Below are positions 46,001 through 56,658 of a stretch of DNA of 64,000 bases, in pieces; the first letter of the stretch is position 1; each line of letters starts with the position of its first letter. The DNA is taken from assembly GCF_001723175.1 (NCBI RefSeq), contig NC_064651.1, forward strand, positions 992,001 to 1,056,000. The letters run 5' to 3'. The notes beneath the pieces are model-generated. The model made no database searches and was not told the DNA's origin. It saw nothing but the letters and a program-made list of their open reading frames with translations. A program made the position numbers and the translations under genes. The DNA is from Penicillium oxalicum. Its lineage: Eukaryota > Ascomycota > Eurotiomycetes > Eurotiales > Aspergillaceae.

Positions 46001-49000
46001 ATGCGCACCAACGCCCTCTCTCTCCTCACGGCCGTCGCCGTCGGAGGATTCGACCTAGCCACGGCCGAACATGTGGAACGACCTCGTTATATGGCTCGTG
46101 AGGTGAAACGCTTCGTGAGGAATGGTCAATTGCAGGGTCGTGGCCTCGCCAATCCATGGAGTTCTATCTGGGACAGCATCCAGGATGGAACCTTCGGCCA
46201 GCCCACCACCACCAGCATTCCTCTTGCGCCAGCCCCCACTGAGCCCCCCCATCAGATCGTGGTGGTTGTCTCGGTCGATGCCGATGGGAATGTGCATACA
46301 ATCACCACCTCGACGGAGTTCTTGACTGCTGCGCCGGCCACAGCAACCACATCCACCATCACACAAGCCCAGCCAACTTCCGTTCAGGCGGCCGCCGTCC
46401 CGGAGACAGACGTGGCCAATTCGAGCAATCCCCCGATGCCCACCTCGGTCATTCCGTCGACATCATCAACATCGTCGGTCAACCCTGTGATCGCCGCGGT
46501 CGGCGCAGTTTCCTCCACTCTGCCAGACCTCGGGGTTTCCAGCACTCTCGCGACAAGTAGCACCCTCCCCGCCTTCACCAGCAGTGCTGCCCCAGAATCG
46601 CAAGCTCCTGTGCCTACGACCACTATCGAAGCTCCCAGCATCATGACGACAAGCTCGCCTGTGCCAGTATCCTCGGCTGCCTCGACGAGTTCAGCTGCCC
46701 CCATCACGACCGCCGACCCTCTTCTTGGCGTCATCTCCAGTCTCTTTGGAGGCACAAGCAGCAGTAGTACCAGCATCAGCACCAGCACCACTAGCACCCC
46801 GGCTCCCGAATCCAAGGCCCCTAACACGGTGATCAACAGCTCGACGCTGCCAACTTCGACCGCCGAACCTCTTCTGGGTGTCATTTCCGATATGCTGGGG
46901 GGCAGCACTACTGTTCCCAGCTCGACCGCCCCAGCCACCACTGCTGAGCCCATTCTTAATGGATTCATCTCCGACCTTGTGGGTAGCAGTAGCAGCACCG
47001 CCGCCCCGACCACCACCAGCAGCGTCAGCGCTTCCGCCTCTGAATCTAATGCTCCAGTTTCCACTGCCGCCAGTGAGGCGTCCCGGCTGATGACCAGCAG
47101 CGCTTCTGCCCCGAGCAGCACGGCGGTGCCCAGCACGACATCGGAGGCCCTGTTGGGTGGTCTCATTCCCAACCTCTTCGGCAGCAGTACTACTGCTTTG
47201 ACCACCGCTGCCCCTACGACGGATTTGGTCGGCAGCGCTAGCATCTCCGCGTCGGACGTTGTTTCCACCAGCGCCGTTGCCAGTAGCGAAACTTCTAAAC
47301 TGATGACCAGCAGCTCGGCTGCCCCAAGTACTACCGCCGAGCCTCTCATTGGTGGTATCGTCTCCAACCTCCTGGGTACCAGCAGTGTCAGCACTGTGAC
47401 GCCGGACGTGCTTGCCACCAGTTCCATTGCCACGAGCGAAACTCCTCGGTTGATGACCAGCAGCTCGGTTGCCCCAAGTACTACCGCTGAGCCTCTCGTG
47501 GGTGGTATTATCTCCAACCTCCTGGGTAACAGCAGCGTCAGCACTTCTGCCCTGGATTCCAAGACTCCAAGCGCGACTATCACCGGCGAGGCCATCAACA
47601 CGCCGACCAGTGCTTCGGCCGTCCCGACGACCACCAGCGACTCCCTTCTTGGACTCATTCCCGGGTTGCTGGGATCTACGAGCAGCGCCACTGCGAGCGT
47701 CCCCGCCACTGACCTTCCAAACTCGGGATCCGTGATTCAGACACTGTCGGCTATTCCTACGCCCACCGGTATTCCGACCACCACCAGTGGTCTACTCGGC
47801 AGCGTCGGTGTTTCTATTCCCCTGCTTGAAACCACAACCAGTATCCCTGAGCTCTCGTCGACAATTCCTGTGAGCGTCCCTACAGGCTCCTCTTCAGCGA
47901 TCCCAGCCACCACTGGTGAGCCGTTGAGCTCAGTCATTGGCAGTCTTACCAGTGCCGTGGGATCCATCCTTCCCAATGCTACTGAGACATCTGCCCTGCC
48001 CTCTAGCACGAGCACCGAAACTGGCATCGGCGCGATTCCTACCCCTGGCGCTGGCACTACTTCCGTGTCGACCACTGGCCTGCCTCACACTTCGATTCCC
48101 CTGATCAGCTCTGCGACGGCGTCGAGCGGTACTTCTCTGCCCACCTCTCTGCCCACTTCTTCGCTCGTGGTCCCTACTCCTCACGTACCTGTCACCAGCT
48201 CCGGTTCCACTTCACTCTCAACTCCCAGTGCCACTTCCGAGGCTGTGACGTCCACGCCCTCTGAGACGCCCACGACCGCCACTACCAAAGCCTCCGAACC
48301 ATCGACTACCCAGACTTACCCGGCGCAGACTTCGGTGGAGCCCACCACCAGCAACACTCAGAATTGGATCCCCTCCACGATTCTGGTGCTGCCAACCACC
48401 ACCGCAGCTGGGAGCACGAGCACGGGAACTCAGAGCACTGCTCAAGCTCAGCCAACCACCTTGCCAGGCTCTATCACCCCCTCCGAGGGGGTCACAGAGG
48501 CTCCTTCCGACTCGGTTTTGCTTCAGCTTGGGTTCGACAAGCACCTTCCTTGGACCTTCGTTGCCACGACTCCTTTGTCGTCTTCGCAGATCTTTGAGTA
48601 CATTCCCCAGGCGCTGAAGAATGCTCTCCCCACGGTGAACTCCACGATGTGGGCTCTTGAGCCTTACTATTCGTGGCAGACCACCGGATACAACGCCACT
48701 CTTGCTATCTTCTACTTGCCACGGGAATACGTCCAGGCTCTGGCGGACCTGAAGCGGAACCCCATCTCGGCTCTTTACCGCAACGCCGATGACTCCGTCA
48801 CCACGCTCATGTCCATGATCGACCCGTCGATTCCTCTCGAGTTCACTGGCAACTTCCCTGCCTCGAGCGGTGTTTCTTCCTCGGACCCTGCCAGCACTGG
48901 TGGTGGCGACGGTGGGAGCAGCGAGGGTGGCAGTGGTAATGGTGGCAATGTCGATGGATCTGGCAACTCCGCCAAGGCCAAGGCCAGCTCTGTAGGCATT

Positions 49001-49246
49001 GGTGTTGGTGTGGTTGCCGGTGCCGCAGCCTACGGTGCCGGTATGTTCTGGGTTGCCCGTCGGTACCGCAAGAGAAAGCAGTTGCACAAGCGCTCCAGCT
49101 CCACCGTGGAACAGATGAGTCAGGGTATCGGCGCTGGGTCCCTCTTTGGCGCCGGTGGTCGTATGTCTGGTAGTCAGCGCACCGCTCGTTCTGGACAGGT
49201 GATCAGCGCGCCAGTTATGGCCGAGAACTCCCTGGGCTGGAACTAG
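46001..49246 (+). CDS. MSB2: Msb2-type signalling mucin (MsbA)
   Basis: Single-exon gene of 1081 aa. Msb2 is a membrane-spanning, heavily O-glycosylated sensor feeding the Cdc42/filamentation MAPK and stress pathways; its shed ectodomain is mucin-like. A signal peptide spans about residues 1-23 (MRTNALSLLTAVAVGGFDLATA). Residues ~70-840 are Ser/Thr/Pro/Ala-rich with imperfect repeats (listed separately). A folded juxtamembrane part (about 845-960; LLQLGFDKHLPWTFVATTP, IFEYIPQALKNALPTVNSTM, AIFYLPREYVQALADLKRN) matches the Hkr1-Msb2 homology region. A Gly/Ser linker leads to a membrane helix near 997-1019 (SSVGIGVGVVAGAAAYGAGM), then RRYRKRKQLHKRSS and a short cytoplasmic tail ending MAENSLGWN. 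The ATG at 46001 is chosen because the signal peptide follows directly. The long minus-strand frames opposite it are artefacts of the repetitive codon pattern. Confidence 0.93.
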   Translation: MRTNALSLLTAVAVGGFDLATAEHVERPRYMAREVKRFVRNGQLQGRGLANPWSSIWDSIQDGTFGQPTTTSIPLAPAPTEPPHQIVVVVSVDADGNVHTITTSTEFLTAAPATATTSTITQAQPTSVQAAAVPETDVANSSNPPMPTSVIPSTSSTSSVNPVIAAVGAVSSTLPDLGVSSTLATSSTLPAFTSSAAPESQAPVPTTTIEAPSIMTTSSPVPVSSAASTSSAAPITTADPLLGVISSLFGGTSSSSTSISTSTTSTPAPESKAPNTVINSSTLPTSTAEPLLGVISDMLGGSTTVPSSTAPATTAEPILNGFISDLVGSSSSTAAPTTTSSVSASASESNAPVSTAASEASRLMTSSASAPSSTAVPSTTSEALLGGLIPNLFGSSTTALTTAAPTTDLVGSASISASDVVSTSAVASSETSKLMTSSSAAPSTTAEPLIGGIVSNLLGTSSVSTVTPDVLATSSIATSETPRLMTSSSVAPSTTAEPLVGGIISNLLGNSSVSTSALDSKTPSATITGEAINTPTSASAVPTTTSDSLLGLIPGLLGSTSSATASVPATDLPNSGSVIQTLSAIPTPTGIPTTTSGLLGSVGVSIPLLETTTSIPELSSTIPVSVPTGSSSAIPATTGEPLSSVIGSLTSAVGSILPNATETSALPSSTSTETGIGAIPTPGAGTTSVSTTGLPHTSIPLISSATASSGTSLPTSLPTSSLVVPTPHVPVTSSGSTSLSTPSATSEAVTSTPSETPTTATTKASEPSTTQTYPAQTSVEPTTSNTQNWIPSTILVLPTTTAAGSTSTGTQSTAQAQPTTLPGSITPSEGVTEAPSDSVLLQLGFDKHLPWTFVATTPLSSSQIFEYIPQALKNALPTVNSTMWALEPYYSWQTTGYNATLAIFYLPREYVQALADLKRNPISALYRNADDSVTTLMSMIDPSIPLEFTGNFPASSGVSSSDPASTGGGDGGSSEGGSGNGGNVDGSGNSAKAKASSVGIGVGVVAGAAAYGAGMFWVARRYRKRKQLHKRSSSTVEQMSQGIGAGSLFGAGGRMSGSQRTARSGQVISAPVMAENSLGWN
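46699..47960 (+). repeat. Imperfect tandem repeats in the MSB2 mucin region
   Basis: About nine copies, spaced 80-200 bases apart, of a short coding unit with consensus TT-(A/S)-E-P-L-(L/I)-G-(G/V)-(I/V)-I-S-(N/D)-L-(L/F)-G. They start near 46705, 46855, 46936, 47128, 47327, 47477, 47628, 47779 and 47909. The copies at 47327 and 47477 are the most alike. The repeats alternate hydrophobic LGGIISNLLG-like patches with Ser/Thr-rich spacers. Confidence 0.8.
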
Positions 49247-51352
49247 ACGGTCTCTGTTATGTTCTTCCGAAGTAGACCAGTCATCCTGGGCTACTTCTCA
49301 CCCTCACCACTTATATCTCAAATCCCTCTTTCGACTCCTCCCCTTGGGTGTTTTCATCGCTTGTACTCGGATCAAATTTCTCTTCCGGTCACTTCCTGAC
49401 ACGTCGCCGCACGGCTCGACGGGGCTTTAGAGCTCCCCTATCTTGGGACTTCCATCGCTATTCAGGACCGGCCCACGAGTGCATTCGACAAAATCTAGCG
49501 GAGAAACTGCACAAAACTCTTTTCCTTTCATGTTCATCGTCTCTCTAAACCAGTATCTCCATGTCATACATATGTCACGCCTCTTCCTTCTCTCTGTGGA
49601 ATTTCTTTTGATTGGCCATTTCTGTCCCGAATATTTTTCTTTCCTGCATCGATCGGATGTCATTCTGCGTTGGATACCTCGGCGCAGCGTACATCTCGCT
49701 TGATCTATCCTCTTACCAATTCCCGAGTCTCTATGATCTCTGATTATTTTGTCTTTTTCAAATCTCTTTTTTTCTTCTTTGGAATATTCCCCCTTCTGTC
49801 CCCGTCAACGGCTTCTTCTGGATATTTTTTTGTCCGCCCCTTTTCCGTCGTATTCCCCATTCTCCTTCATTTCCCACGTTGTCACTTCACTTTCTCGTTG
49901 CCACTATGATAAAGCTGAATGAGACAAACTGATTTCTGTTAAATGAAGCGTGTGCCCCATCCATCGCCGTCGTGTGACTCTTCTCCATGGCAGGAAGCAG
50001 AACCCATCTCCCATGATTCGCCCATTGTCGTATACAGGCTGATTTGCAGAGTCTCACTCATCTACGAATCATGTTTACCTCTGCGGTCGACAGAGAGATG
50101 CTTTATGTTTCTGCCTCGTCTTATTTCTTTTTCTTTTCCCCTTTTCTCCTCCCTTTTGTAAATGGTTATTTTCCATTCTTCAAATTTTCACTGTACAGAT
50201 GTTGACTTGCGTGTGAGCTATGGTGGTGTGGTGGAGCCTAATGGTGGCGATTAGCTCGATGTAGATAAGGAAAATGTTCAAGATCGCAGATGTCCCCTTC
50301 CATCCTTTCCCCTCATTCTAGATTTGCCAGTGTCGGTTTCTTACTCTCTACCACCGTATAAGTTACCTGAAGCATGATGATGCTCTTTACGGTTCTCTCC
50401 CGTTTGAACTCAACTACCAGATAATGTATCCACAAGTCATTGACCGGATCAATCGTCGATACCTTAGTTTTCCACACAGGGGCTGTACTATTTCCCTTTC
50501 AATCTCCCCGGCCATATACCGCCAGTCCTACCTATACCTGGTGACAGGTAGAGAGCATAGGTGAAAACAGGGTACCCTTCCAAACATCAACATTTTATAT
50601 CCCATGTCATTTTCACTCCCCATTGACAGCCTCTCTACCTTGTTCGAGTCTCGGATACTCTCGCCCCTCTTTCTGCTTCTGCTACCCACCTACATACATG
50701 GATCCCATCTGTAGTCCCGGGTCTGGTCTGGTCTAGTCTGTACGTTTTCCATACATACGAGATATTGATGCATGGATAGCCCTGCCGTTGTTGCGGAACC
50801 TAGTTCCTGAAATTATTGGAAGTGGAATGGGGATTTGTGGATTTTCTGGTCAAGTCTTATGTCGGCTTCTTTGTAAGTGGAGGAGTAGTAGGATTTGGGA
50901 GGTGTGCTTGGAACTGGAATCCTTGGGGAAATATTCGGTATACACGAGGGAAAGAGTTGCGCGTGGTAGGTTGTTTCTTTTCTTTTTCTTTTGTTTGATT
51001 ACCTTTATGCGAGGGTGTTGGGCCCATTGCATCACTTGTACGGTGAAAGGGGTGTTTTCTAAGCTTGTTTGAAATGTGAGAGGGTAGACATGTATGTGGA
51101 AATTGGGGGATGTGGTCAACCTTGAGTCTTGGCTGGACTGTATTAAATATAGTACAATATGGATGTGGATGTGGATATGGATATGTGAGGGGACTCAAGG
51201 GGAAAATCAACCATTGGCACGGTGGAGAGAAGATTCAGAGGGTATTTGGCAGTTTCTCAGCATGCCAGAAGGTGAAAAAAAGAGTCAATGTTCGCATCGT
51301 ATGGCTCAATTCTTGACCTTCTCTTTGGCGGCGTAGCTCGGATCAAAATGAT
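49247..51352. other. Intergenic region downstream of MSB2
   Basis: About 2.1 kb. T/C-rich 3' flank of MSB2 followed by sequence with no supported gene. A short ATGGATGTGGATGTGGATAT-type repeat occurs near 51160-51186. This is also the 3' flank of the MTP18-type gene. Confidence 0.55.
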
Positions 51353-52386
51353 CTAGTCCTTTTTGGGCTTGTCTGCACTGGAGCCGGAGAACCAGCTGAA
51401 GAGAGAACCGCTCGTCCCATGTTCTTCCCGATGAATCTCCCGGCGGAGTTCCCGAGCCTTTTCTCTTTCCTCCTTATGCTGTTCCCACGAAAGCTGCGCT
51501 GCGGTCGAGATACCCTCGGACTGTTGAGAAGCGGGCGGGGAGGGAAGTGCGTGGCTAGGGAGAGGGCGGACTGCGTCCTCGCCACCATACATGCGAAGAC
51601 CAGTGCCAAAGGCCCAGTCGACGGCTTCTTCAACAGGGTGATCGAACAGGTATGGGAGGAAAGGCACGACGGCGAGACCAAGCTAGAAACATGGTTAGAT
51701 ATTAAGACAACATAATGCCAAAAGGATATCAGTGGGGTGGCGGGGAAAAGGGCGTTCTCTCTCTCAGTGAAAAAACCAGAGAGAGTGTCAGGATTGAAAA
51801 CACTTACACCGATGGGGAACCATGTGCGGAAAAGTGGGTTCTTCGCATTCTTGACTGCACGGCCAGAATATCTCACAACGCTGTGGATTGTAAATGCTGG
51901 CAATCCCATGCTGGCAATGCTCTGAAACACCGCCCGCTTGGCCATCACCATGCGATAGTCCTCCGCCAGCGAGATTTGCGTCTCGGGCCAAGGAGTCAAG
52001 GAATCCCTTTCACGCGCCACTTGCGCTTCCTTAGACAACGGTCCGCGGATGTTTCCCATCGCCATGCCTCGAATGACCTCTTCTGAGGTGACATTGCTAG
52101 CGTCCTTGTGCGCGTCGCCCGGTGGAATCAATGCGCAGCGGTTGCGCAAATACGCCTTGTAGCCTTCATGGCCAACATCACCGAGAAGATAGGCCCAGGA
52201 GATACCGTAGGCGGAGCGAACGAGCCATGGGTGCGCAACAGGGCGGAATGACTCGCCAATGTCGGAGGTGTAGGCGACGTAGCGGTGGGCAGAGAGGAGG
52301 ATGGTGCGGATGCGCTGCGCATATGCGGCATAGCGGACCGGGGATTCTGTAGAATCGATGGAGCTAGAATCGGAATCGTCGCTCAT
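51353..52386 (-). CDS. Mitochondrial fission process protein 1 (MTP18/MTFP1-like)
   Basis: Two exons, 52386-51808 and 51682-51353, encode 302 aa; intron GTAAGT to TCTAG, phases closed. MTP18 family proteins sit in the inner mitochondrial membrane and promote fission. The family signatures are visible: YVAYTSDIGESFRPVAHPWL, RSAYGISWAYLLGDVGHEG, then MAKRAVFQSIASMGLPAFTI and LGLAVVPFLPYLFDHPVEEA with the following VDWAFGTGLRMYGG. An acidic Ser-rich N-terminus (MSDDSDSSSIDSTESP) and a charged C-terminal extension (HKEEREKARELRREIHREEH) make it longer than the ~166-aa animal protein, as is usual in fungi. No classical presequence is evident. Confidence 0.92.
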
Positions 52387-53816
52387 GATCAGTGGTGATT
52401 TTACCCAGTTAATTTAGAATCGATGCGACAGGACACGCCGGCTAGAGACAAAACACAAAAAGAAAATTGACAAGTGCGGCACAAAAATGGGAAGCTAGAA
52501 GCCGGCATCCACGCTGTTCACATCTCTGCTGGTTATGTCATTGCCGGCCAGAATCATAGAACCTCCGAGAAGTGGAGCCTGGTGGACTAGACTTTGCATA
52601 GTGGACAGTGAACCCTGATGGTAGACAGCTCCTGTTGTCCTAAGTGTGGATGGAATTGCGGGGGAGAGATATCATGGAAGGAGATTGTCTTGCATGATAC
52701 ATACTATGGCGAATAGAGGTCATCGTAGAATTCGTCTCGGTCGACCATTTCCTGCAGCTCTGCGGGGAGCTTTGCCCTCGGGCTACGCTTATCCGCATCA
52801 AGCGGAGCGCTGTCGGGTTCTTTGGGTGACTGGTTACCCCAGAACATTATGGGTGAGGCTTCGAGACGAGATCACAAGATCCAAGTGAGACGGAGGTTGG
52901 AAAGAGCCCAAGGGTAATTGGAGAATTTAAGTAGTCGTCGGCAGTGTAGACCGTAGAGTGTAAAGGAGAGTGCGGATCGGAGATGATCCCCGCGACTCGA
53001 GAGTACAATTTGTAGGGTCAGCGTATTCAGCTCCGCAGTCGCAGGAAGAACATGGAAGATGACATCAAAGCGGGACGGGAGAGGAAGAAGAAGCTAAAGC
53101 AGAGAAGAAGGAGCGTGCGCCCCGCGAGAATAGCCTCAGTACAAGTGAATGACTGTTGGATTTGCCCTGCACAGCAGCCTAAGCAGGCACAGCCGCATCT
53201 ACGTAGCACGCACTCCGCACTGAACCCACCGGACCTGGCCAGACACAGCCGGAACAATACTTCGAGGTGGCTGGACGCTCTGGAAGGTGAATTGCGCTTT
53301 CTAAAGAGGGATCAAATTGAGAAGAATGAATTGGTTGTCTTTGATGCTGTTGCCATCTCGATGGAGTTACAGGCCCAACGACAGGCTCTAGTAATCAGCA
53401 GGTTACTCGAGCTGATTCTGAAGGGTTGGCCTCGACTTTGCTGTAGTGGACGAGATGAAGTGGCTCGTGTCCCTCGTGTGCCCACCAAGCTCGTGACATC
53501 CTCCCCGGTGCTCAGGCACATGATCTCGGGCACTTCCGGAACATCACCTGATTCAAAACTTCAAGGTTGGCTGCCGCTGTTGCAGTTGAGTTGGACTCTT
53601 TCGTTGAAATTGCACGTGACGTGAGCTCCCCCTCGAGGTCACTGGCCGGCGGCCCGAGCCCCGTTGACTGCTGACTCATCTTGTAGATGAGCTAACCACA
53701 TTAGGCAAGGCGGTCTCAAAGCCCGAACTTCGTCTCTGATCCTAAGCCTGTGTATTCCGCTTTCTGCATCGTTGTATCAGACCTCCCCGTCCTTCTCACA
53801 GTCCCAATCCGTCAAG
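52387..53816. other. Region between MTP18-type and ATP19 genes
   Basis: Contains the MTP18 promoter (right of 52386), the doubtful frame at 53052-53624 described separately, and the ATP19 promoter. Nothing else is supported. Confidence 0.5.
53052..53624 (+). pseudogene. Doubtful 190-codon frame, possibly a decayed or multi-exon gene
   Basis: The frame contains a helix-like charged stretch, RWLDALEGELRFLKRDQIEK followed by NELVVFDAVAISMELQAQRQ. However, neighbouring frames also contain protein-like runs. EEEEAKAEKKERAPRENSLS lies in the frame two bases ahead near 53084-53143. LAAAVAVELDSFVEIARDVS lies in the same alternative frame near 53567-53626, directly abutting SKLQG of the main frame. 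This could be a gene with unrecognised introns or one-base deletions, or coincidence. I recognise no product. It ends 190 bases before ATP19. Confidence 0.25.
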
Positions 53817-54314
53817 ATGGTTGTTTACTACCAGGTCGCCGGCAAGAAGGTCGGCTCTCACGTTGTAAGTGTCCCATCACTTGAGCCGTGGCCTTGCCCG
53901 ATGCTGCCTCAAGCTCCAATATATCCCTTTTTACCATCGTGCCCGCGGCAGCTTAGGCTACCCTCTCGGAAGCTGCTAACACCGTTTGCTCTCCACTAGC
54001 TGTCCATGGCTGTCCTCGGCTCCATGTTTGCCGGCTCTTACCTCGCCATGAGCGGTGGCTCCAAGCCCAAGACCGCCGACGGTCCTCCCATCAACGCCGC
54101 GTCCAAGGAAGAGGGAGACTTTGTCCAGTATGTGCTACCCGAATTGCTCCATGAGTTGCGCGAATTACAAGGCACTTGATCCAGCATTACAGTACTATCT
54201 GTGTTGGAACCTGTGTGCTGGGTGATGTGATTTTGGACCCTCTCAAGCTAACAATTCTGGCGTAGACAATTCCTGAAGGAAATGGATGGAGGAGACAAGT
54301 CTCAGAAACACTAG
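53817..54314 (+). CDS. ATP19: Mitochondrial F1Fo ATP synthase subunit k
   Basis: Three exons, 53817-53864, 54000-54127 and 54266-54314, give 74 aa; introns have GTAAGT/GTATGT donors and TAG acceptors and phases close. Subunit k is a small, non-essential Fo subunit of the inner membrane that associates with dimeric ATP synthase. The protein reads MVVYYQVAGKKVGSHV, then a single membrane segment (LSMAVLGSMFAGSYLAMSGG) and a hydrophilic tail with INAASKEEGDFVQQFLKEM. Its length and the YxVAGKKVGSH start match fungal Atp19. Introns make up over half of the gene, which is why no single long frame marks it. Confidence 0.93.
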
Positions 54315-55158
54315 ACCCTCTCAGATTCGGAAGCGCGGATCTATAACCATCGACTCGGTTCTTCGGTCAATTCCTGGCCCAGCTCTGCATGAAAATCGGG
54401 GGCGCACTCTATGACATTTCGCAATACGTTTGTTCTCTCCGAATCAATTTCCGTGAACCCGGCCGTTTCGGTAGACCTATGTCGACACTTTGCCGGGCCG
54501 AAACGATTCAATTGCCGGAAGAGTAGTCGGTGGATCTGTTTGGATCGTTCTGTACATAACAAGGCATGTACGCTGCATAGCAGGAACTAGGAATGCTCTT
54601 TAAACTCACCTCGATTTGTTGGTTGTGATTGGCCTCAGGCGATGTTCATTGAATATGTCTCGAGGCCGCCTGCCGTGCACATGCCGGGAAACTCGTCACC
54701 CCTCGGTTTTGGTGTGAGATATCATGCGCACGACCAAGTAGCCATGATTCACGCCTGGAACTCGTAGTCACCATCCAGAAGAGCCGTAACGAAGTTGACC
54801 GCCCGATGAAGTTTATAGCGTATACATGTATTTAACTTGTATACCGATCACACTTTCTAGATGCAAATCCGCAGTAACATTTTGAGACCACTTTGATCGG
54901 AGGCAATCTCATATCACATGATTCTACACCGTAACGTGTTACTCGTATCGATCATGTCGCACCTACGGAGGTCATACCGTAGCCACTCTTTATCGATACC
55001 TCACGTCTCCGTCTGTCTTTCTCCACGGCCAGCCTTGAACCACTTTTCCAATCGTGACAACCCACAAACCATCCACCAAATTCCCTCACCCAGTGACCTC
55101 AATCTCAATCTCAGCCCAGAAGACTTCCCCTCCCCAAACGCTCTCGGAGACCTCGATT
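54315..55158. other. Intergenic region upstream of the AcpS-type gene
   Basis: No supported gene. The frame of the next gene is open upstream to about 55054 but without an ATG, so any extension would need a non-AUG start or an upstream exon. Confidence 0.55.
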
Positions 55159-55695
55159 ATGAAACCTATCCCTTTCCCTCTCGCCGTCAACATCGGCACC
55201 GACATCGTCCACCTTCCCCGCATAGCGCGTCTCCTCCAACAACCCAACTACCTCACCCGGTTCACGCGCCGCATCCTGAGCGACCAAGAACAACTTGACT
55301 TTCAAACCCGCTTTCTGAATAACCTCCAGACGCAAAAGCAGCCTACTTCCTTTCCAACTACCCCTTTTCAGACCCCCATCACACCCGAAATGACGCGCTG
55401 GCTAGCTGGTCGGTTTGCCGCCAAAGAAGCCGCGCGCAAAGCCGCGCCGGGTGGAGCCGCCGCGCTGGGCTGGAAAGATGTGGTCATTCGTGTACCAGAG
55501 GCGAGCGAGATATTGGAAGGGCGGGGAACGAGTACAGGAATGGAGGGAAATGTCATGCGAGAACAAGAGGGTACAAGTCGAAGGCCGGAGATTGTGTTCC
55601 GGGGGAATGGGAAGGACCAACCTGATCGGCTGGGACGATTGTCCATTTCGCATGATGGGGAATATGTGATTGCAACGGTTTTGGCTGCTGGATGA
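55159..55695 (+). CDS. pptB: AcpS-type 4'-phosphopantetheinyl transferase (mitochondrial holo-ACP synthase, PptB/Ppt2-like)
   Basis: Single exon, 178 aa from the first in-frame ATG at 55159. The enzyme moves 4'-phosphopantetheine from CoA to a serine of acyl carrier protein; in fungi this small type serves the mitochondrial ACP. Motifs: VNIGTDIVHLPRIARLL at the start (Mg-binding Asp in GTDIV), RWLAGRFAAKEAARKA (the KEA signature) and the C-terminal LSISHDGEYVIATVLAAG. An insertion between the KEA helix and the C-terminal strand (ILEGRGTSTGMEGNVMREQE) makes it longer than bacterial AcpS (~126 aa), as is usual for fungi. The frame is open for 35 codons upstream with no ATG (a GTG stands at 55054). 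A mitochondrial presequence, if present, would have to come from there or from an unseen exon. Confidence 0.88.
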   Translation: MKPIPFPLAVNIGTDIVHLPRIARLLQQPNYLTRFTRRILSDQEQLDFQTRFLNNLQTQKQPTSFPTTPFQTPITPEMTRWLAGRFAAKEAARKAAPGGAAALGWKDVVIRVPEASEILEGRGTSTGMEGNVMREQEGTSRRPEIVFRGNGKDQPDRLGRLSISHDGEYVIATVLAAG

Positions 55696-56658
55696 GAAGA
55701 ACACTCGATGCGACGAGGGGATTTCTCCCCAGAGATTTACTACAGCTCTACGATGGACGGGGGTTCAAGTTCCAGTTCAAGTCCCGGGCTTGTGTTTGGA
55801 CCAGTCCAGAGAAAAGATGTCTTCTTTGGTGCATCCACACGGAACCGGCCGGTGGTTATCTGCGCTCAGCAACAACGTTCAATGATCTCTGACAGGAAGA
55901 GCTATTCGTGACGGTGCAGGGCTGAGGTCGCAGGTGGATGCGCCCTGACGAGGGATACTCTCGATTGAGCGGCCCACGGCGATACAAACACAACGCGATA
56001 CAGGGCTTTACGAATCGCATTGCCAGACAAGATGGCCAGTTGTCATCTTACTGCTCTCCTTCCTTGAATGAAGGAGTCTGTCTGAATCGGCATCGTCAAG
56101 GTTCCATAGATTTGAAGACTGTGTCTGTCTGGGTCACGCTCCGGACGTGGTAAACCGAACATTTTCGTACTCTTTTTGTAGACTAGGATTTATCCGGCTT
56201 GATTTAAATTTAAATCTACCCTAGACACCAAGAATTTCCAAGTTGCATTTTAGTCGAGTAATAAGAGAAAGTACTTCCTTTGGTCCTGTCTTGTTCTGAA
56301 CAGTAGGAGGCTGAATCCGTCCCCACTGCAGCGTAGCACTAACTTTAGCTGCTGAGACTATCCGCTTCTGCTAGCTCTTCCACTACCGAACCGCAGTCAT
56401 CAATCTCACCACGACTTATCCAGGTCAAATTGAAACCTCAGTGGGAAAGAAATAGTACGAATTAATTATTGAGTGGTAAGAGTCCTAGATTGAGCAATGT
56501 GGCCTGAGAGATCATCACCCCCGCCTTGAATTGTCTGCGGCTCATCCCTGTGAGCATGCGGACCTAACTTATCGCTAGAACCCCTCTATGTCTGTTCTGT
56601 TCATAAAGCCCGCATGCTAACCACGTCCCAGAATTCAATTTGAGAAACACTTTGAACA
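55696..56658. other. Intergenic region between AcpS-type and HIS2 genes
   Basis: No gene seen. The 16-bp palindrome at 56201-56216 is listed separately. Confidence 0.55.
56201..56216. repeat. 16-bp palindrome GATTTAAATTTAAATC
   Basis: Perfect AT-rich palindrome. AT-only palindromes arise easily by chance; no function is evident. Confidence 0.7.

Noticed and set aside
46384..47709. 441-codon open frame on the minus strand opposite MSB2
   Set aside because: It is the mirror of the repetitive Ser/Thr/Ala codons of the real gene and reads as Val/Leu/Gly repeats without any domain.
48218..49087. 289-codon minus-strand frame opposite the 3' part of MSB2
   Set aside because: Antisense to the conserved Hkr1-Msb2 homology region; its own sequence has no recognisable family.
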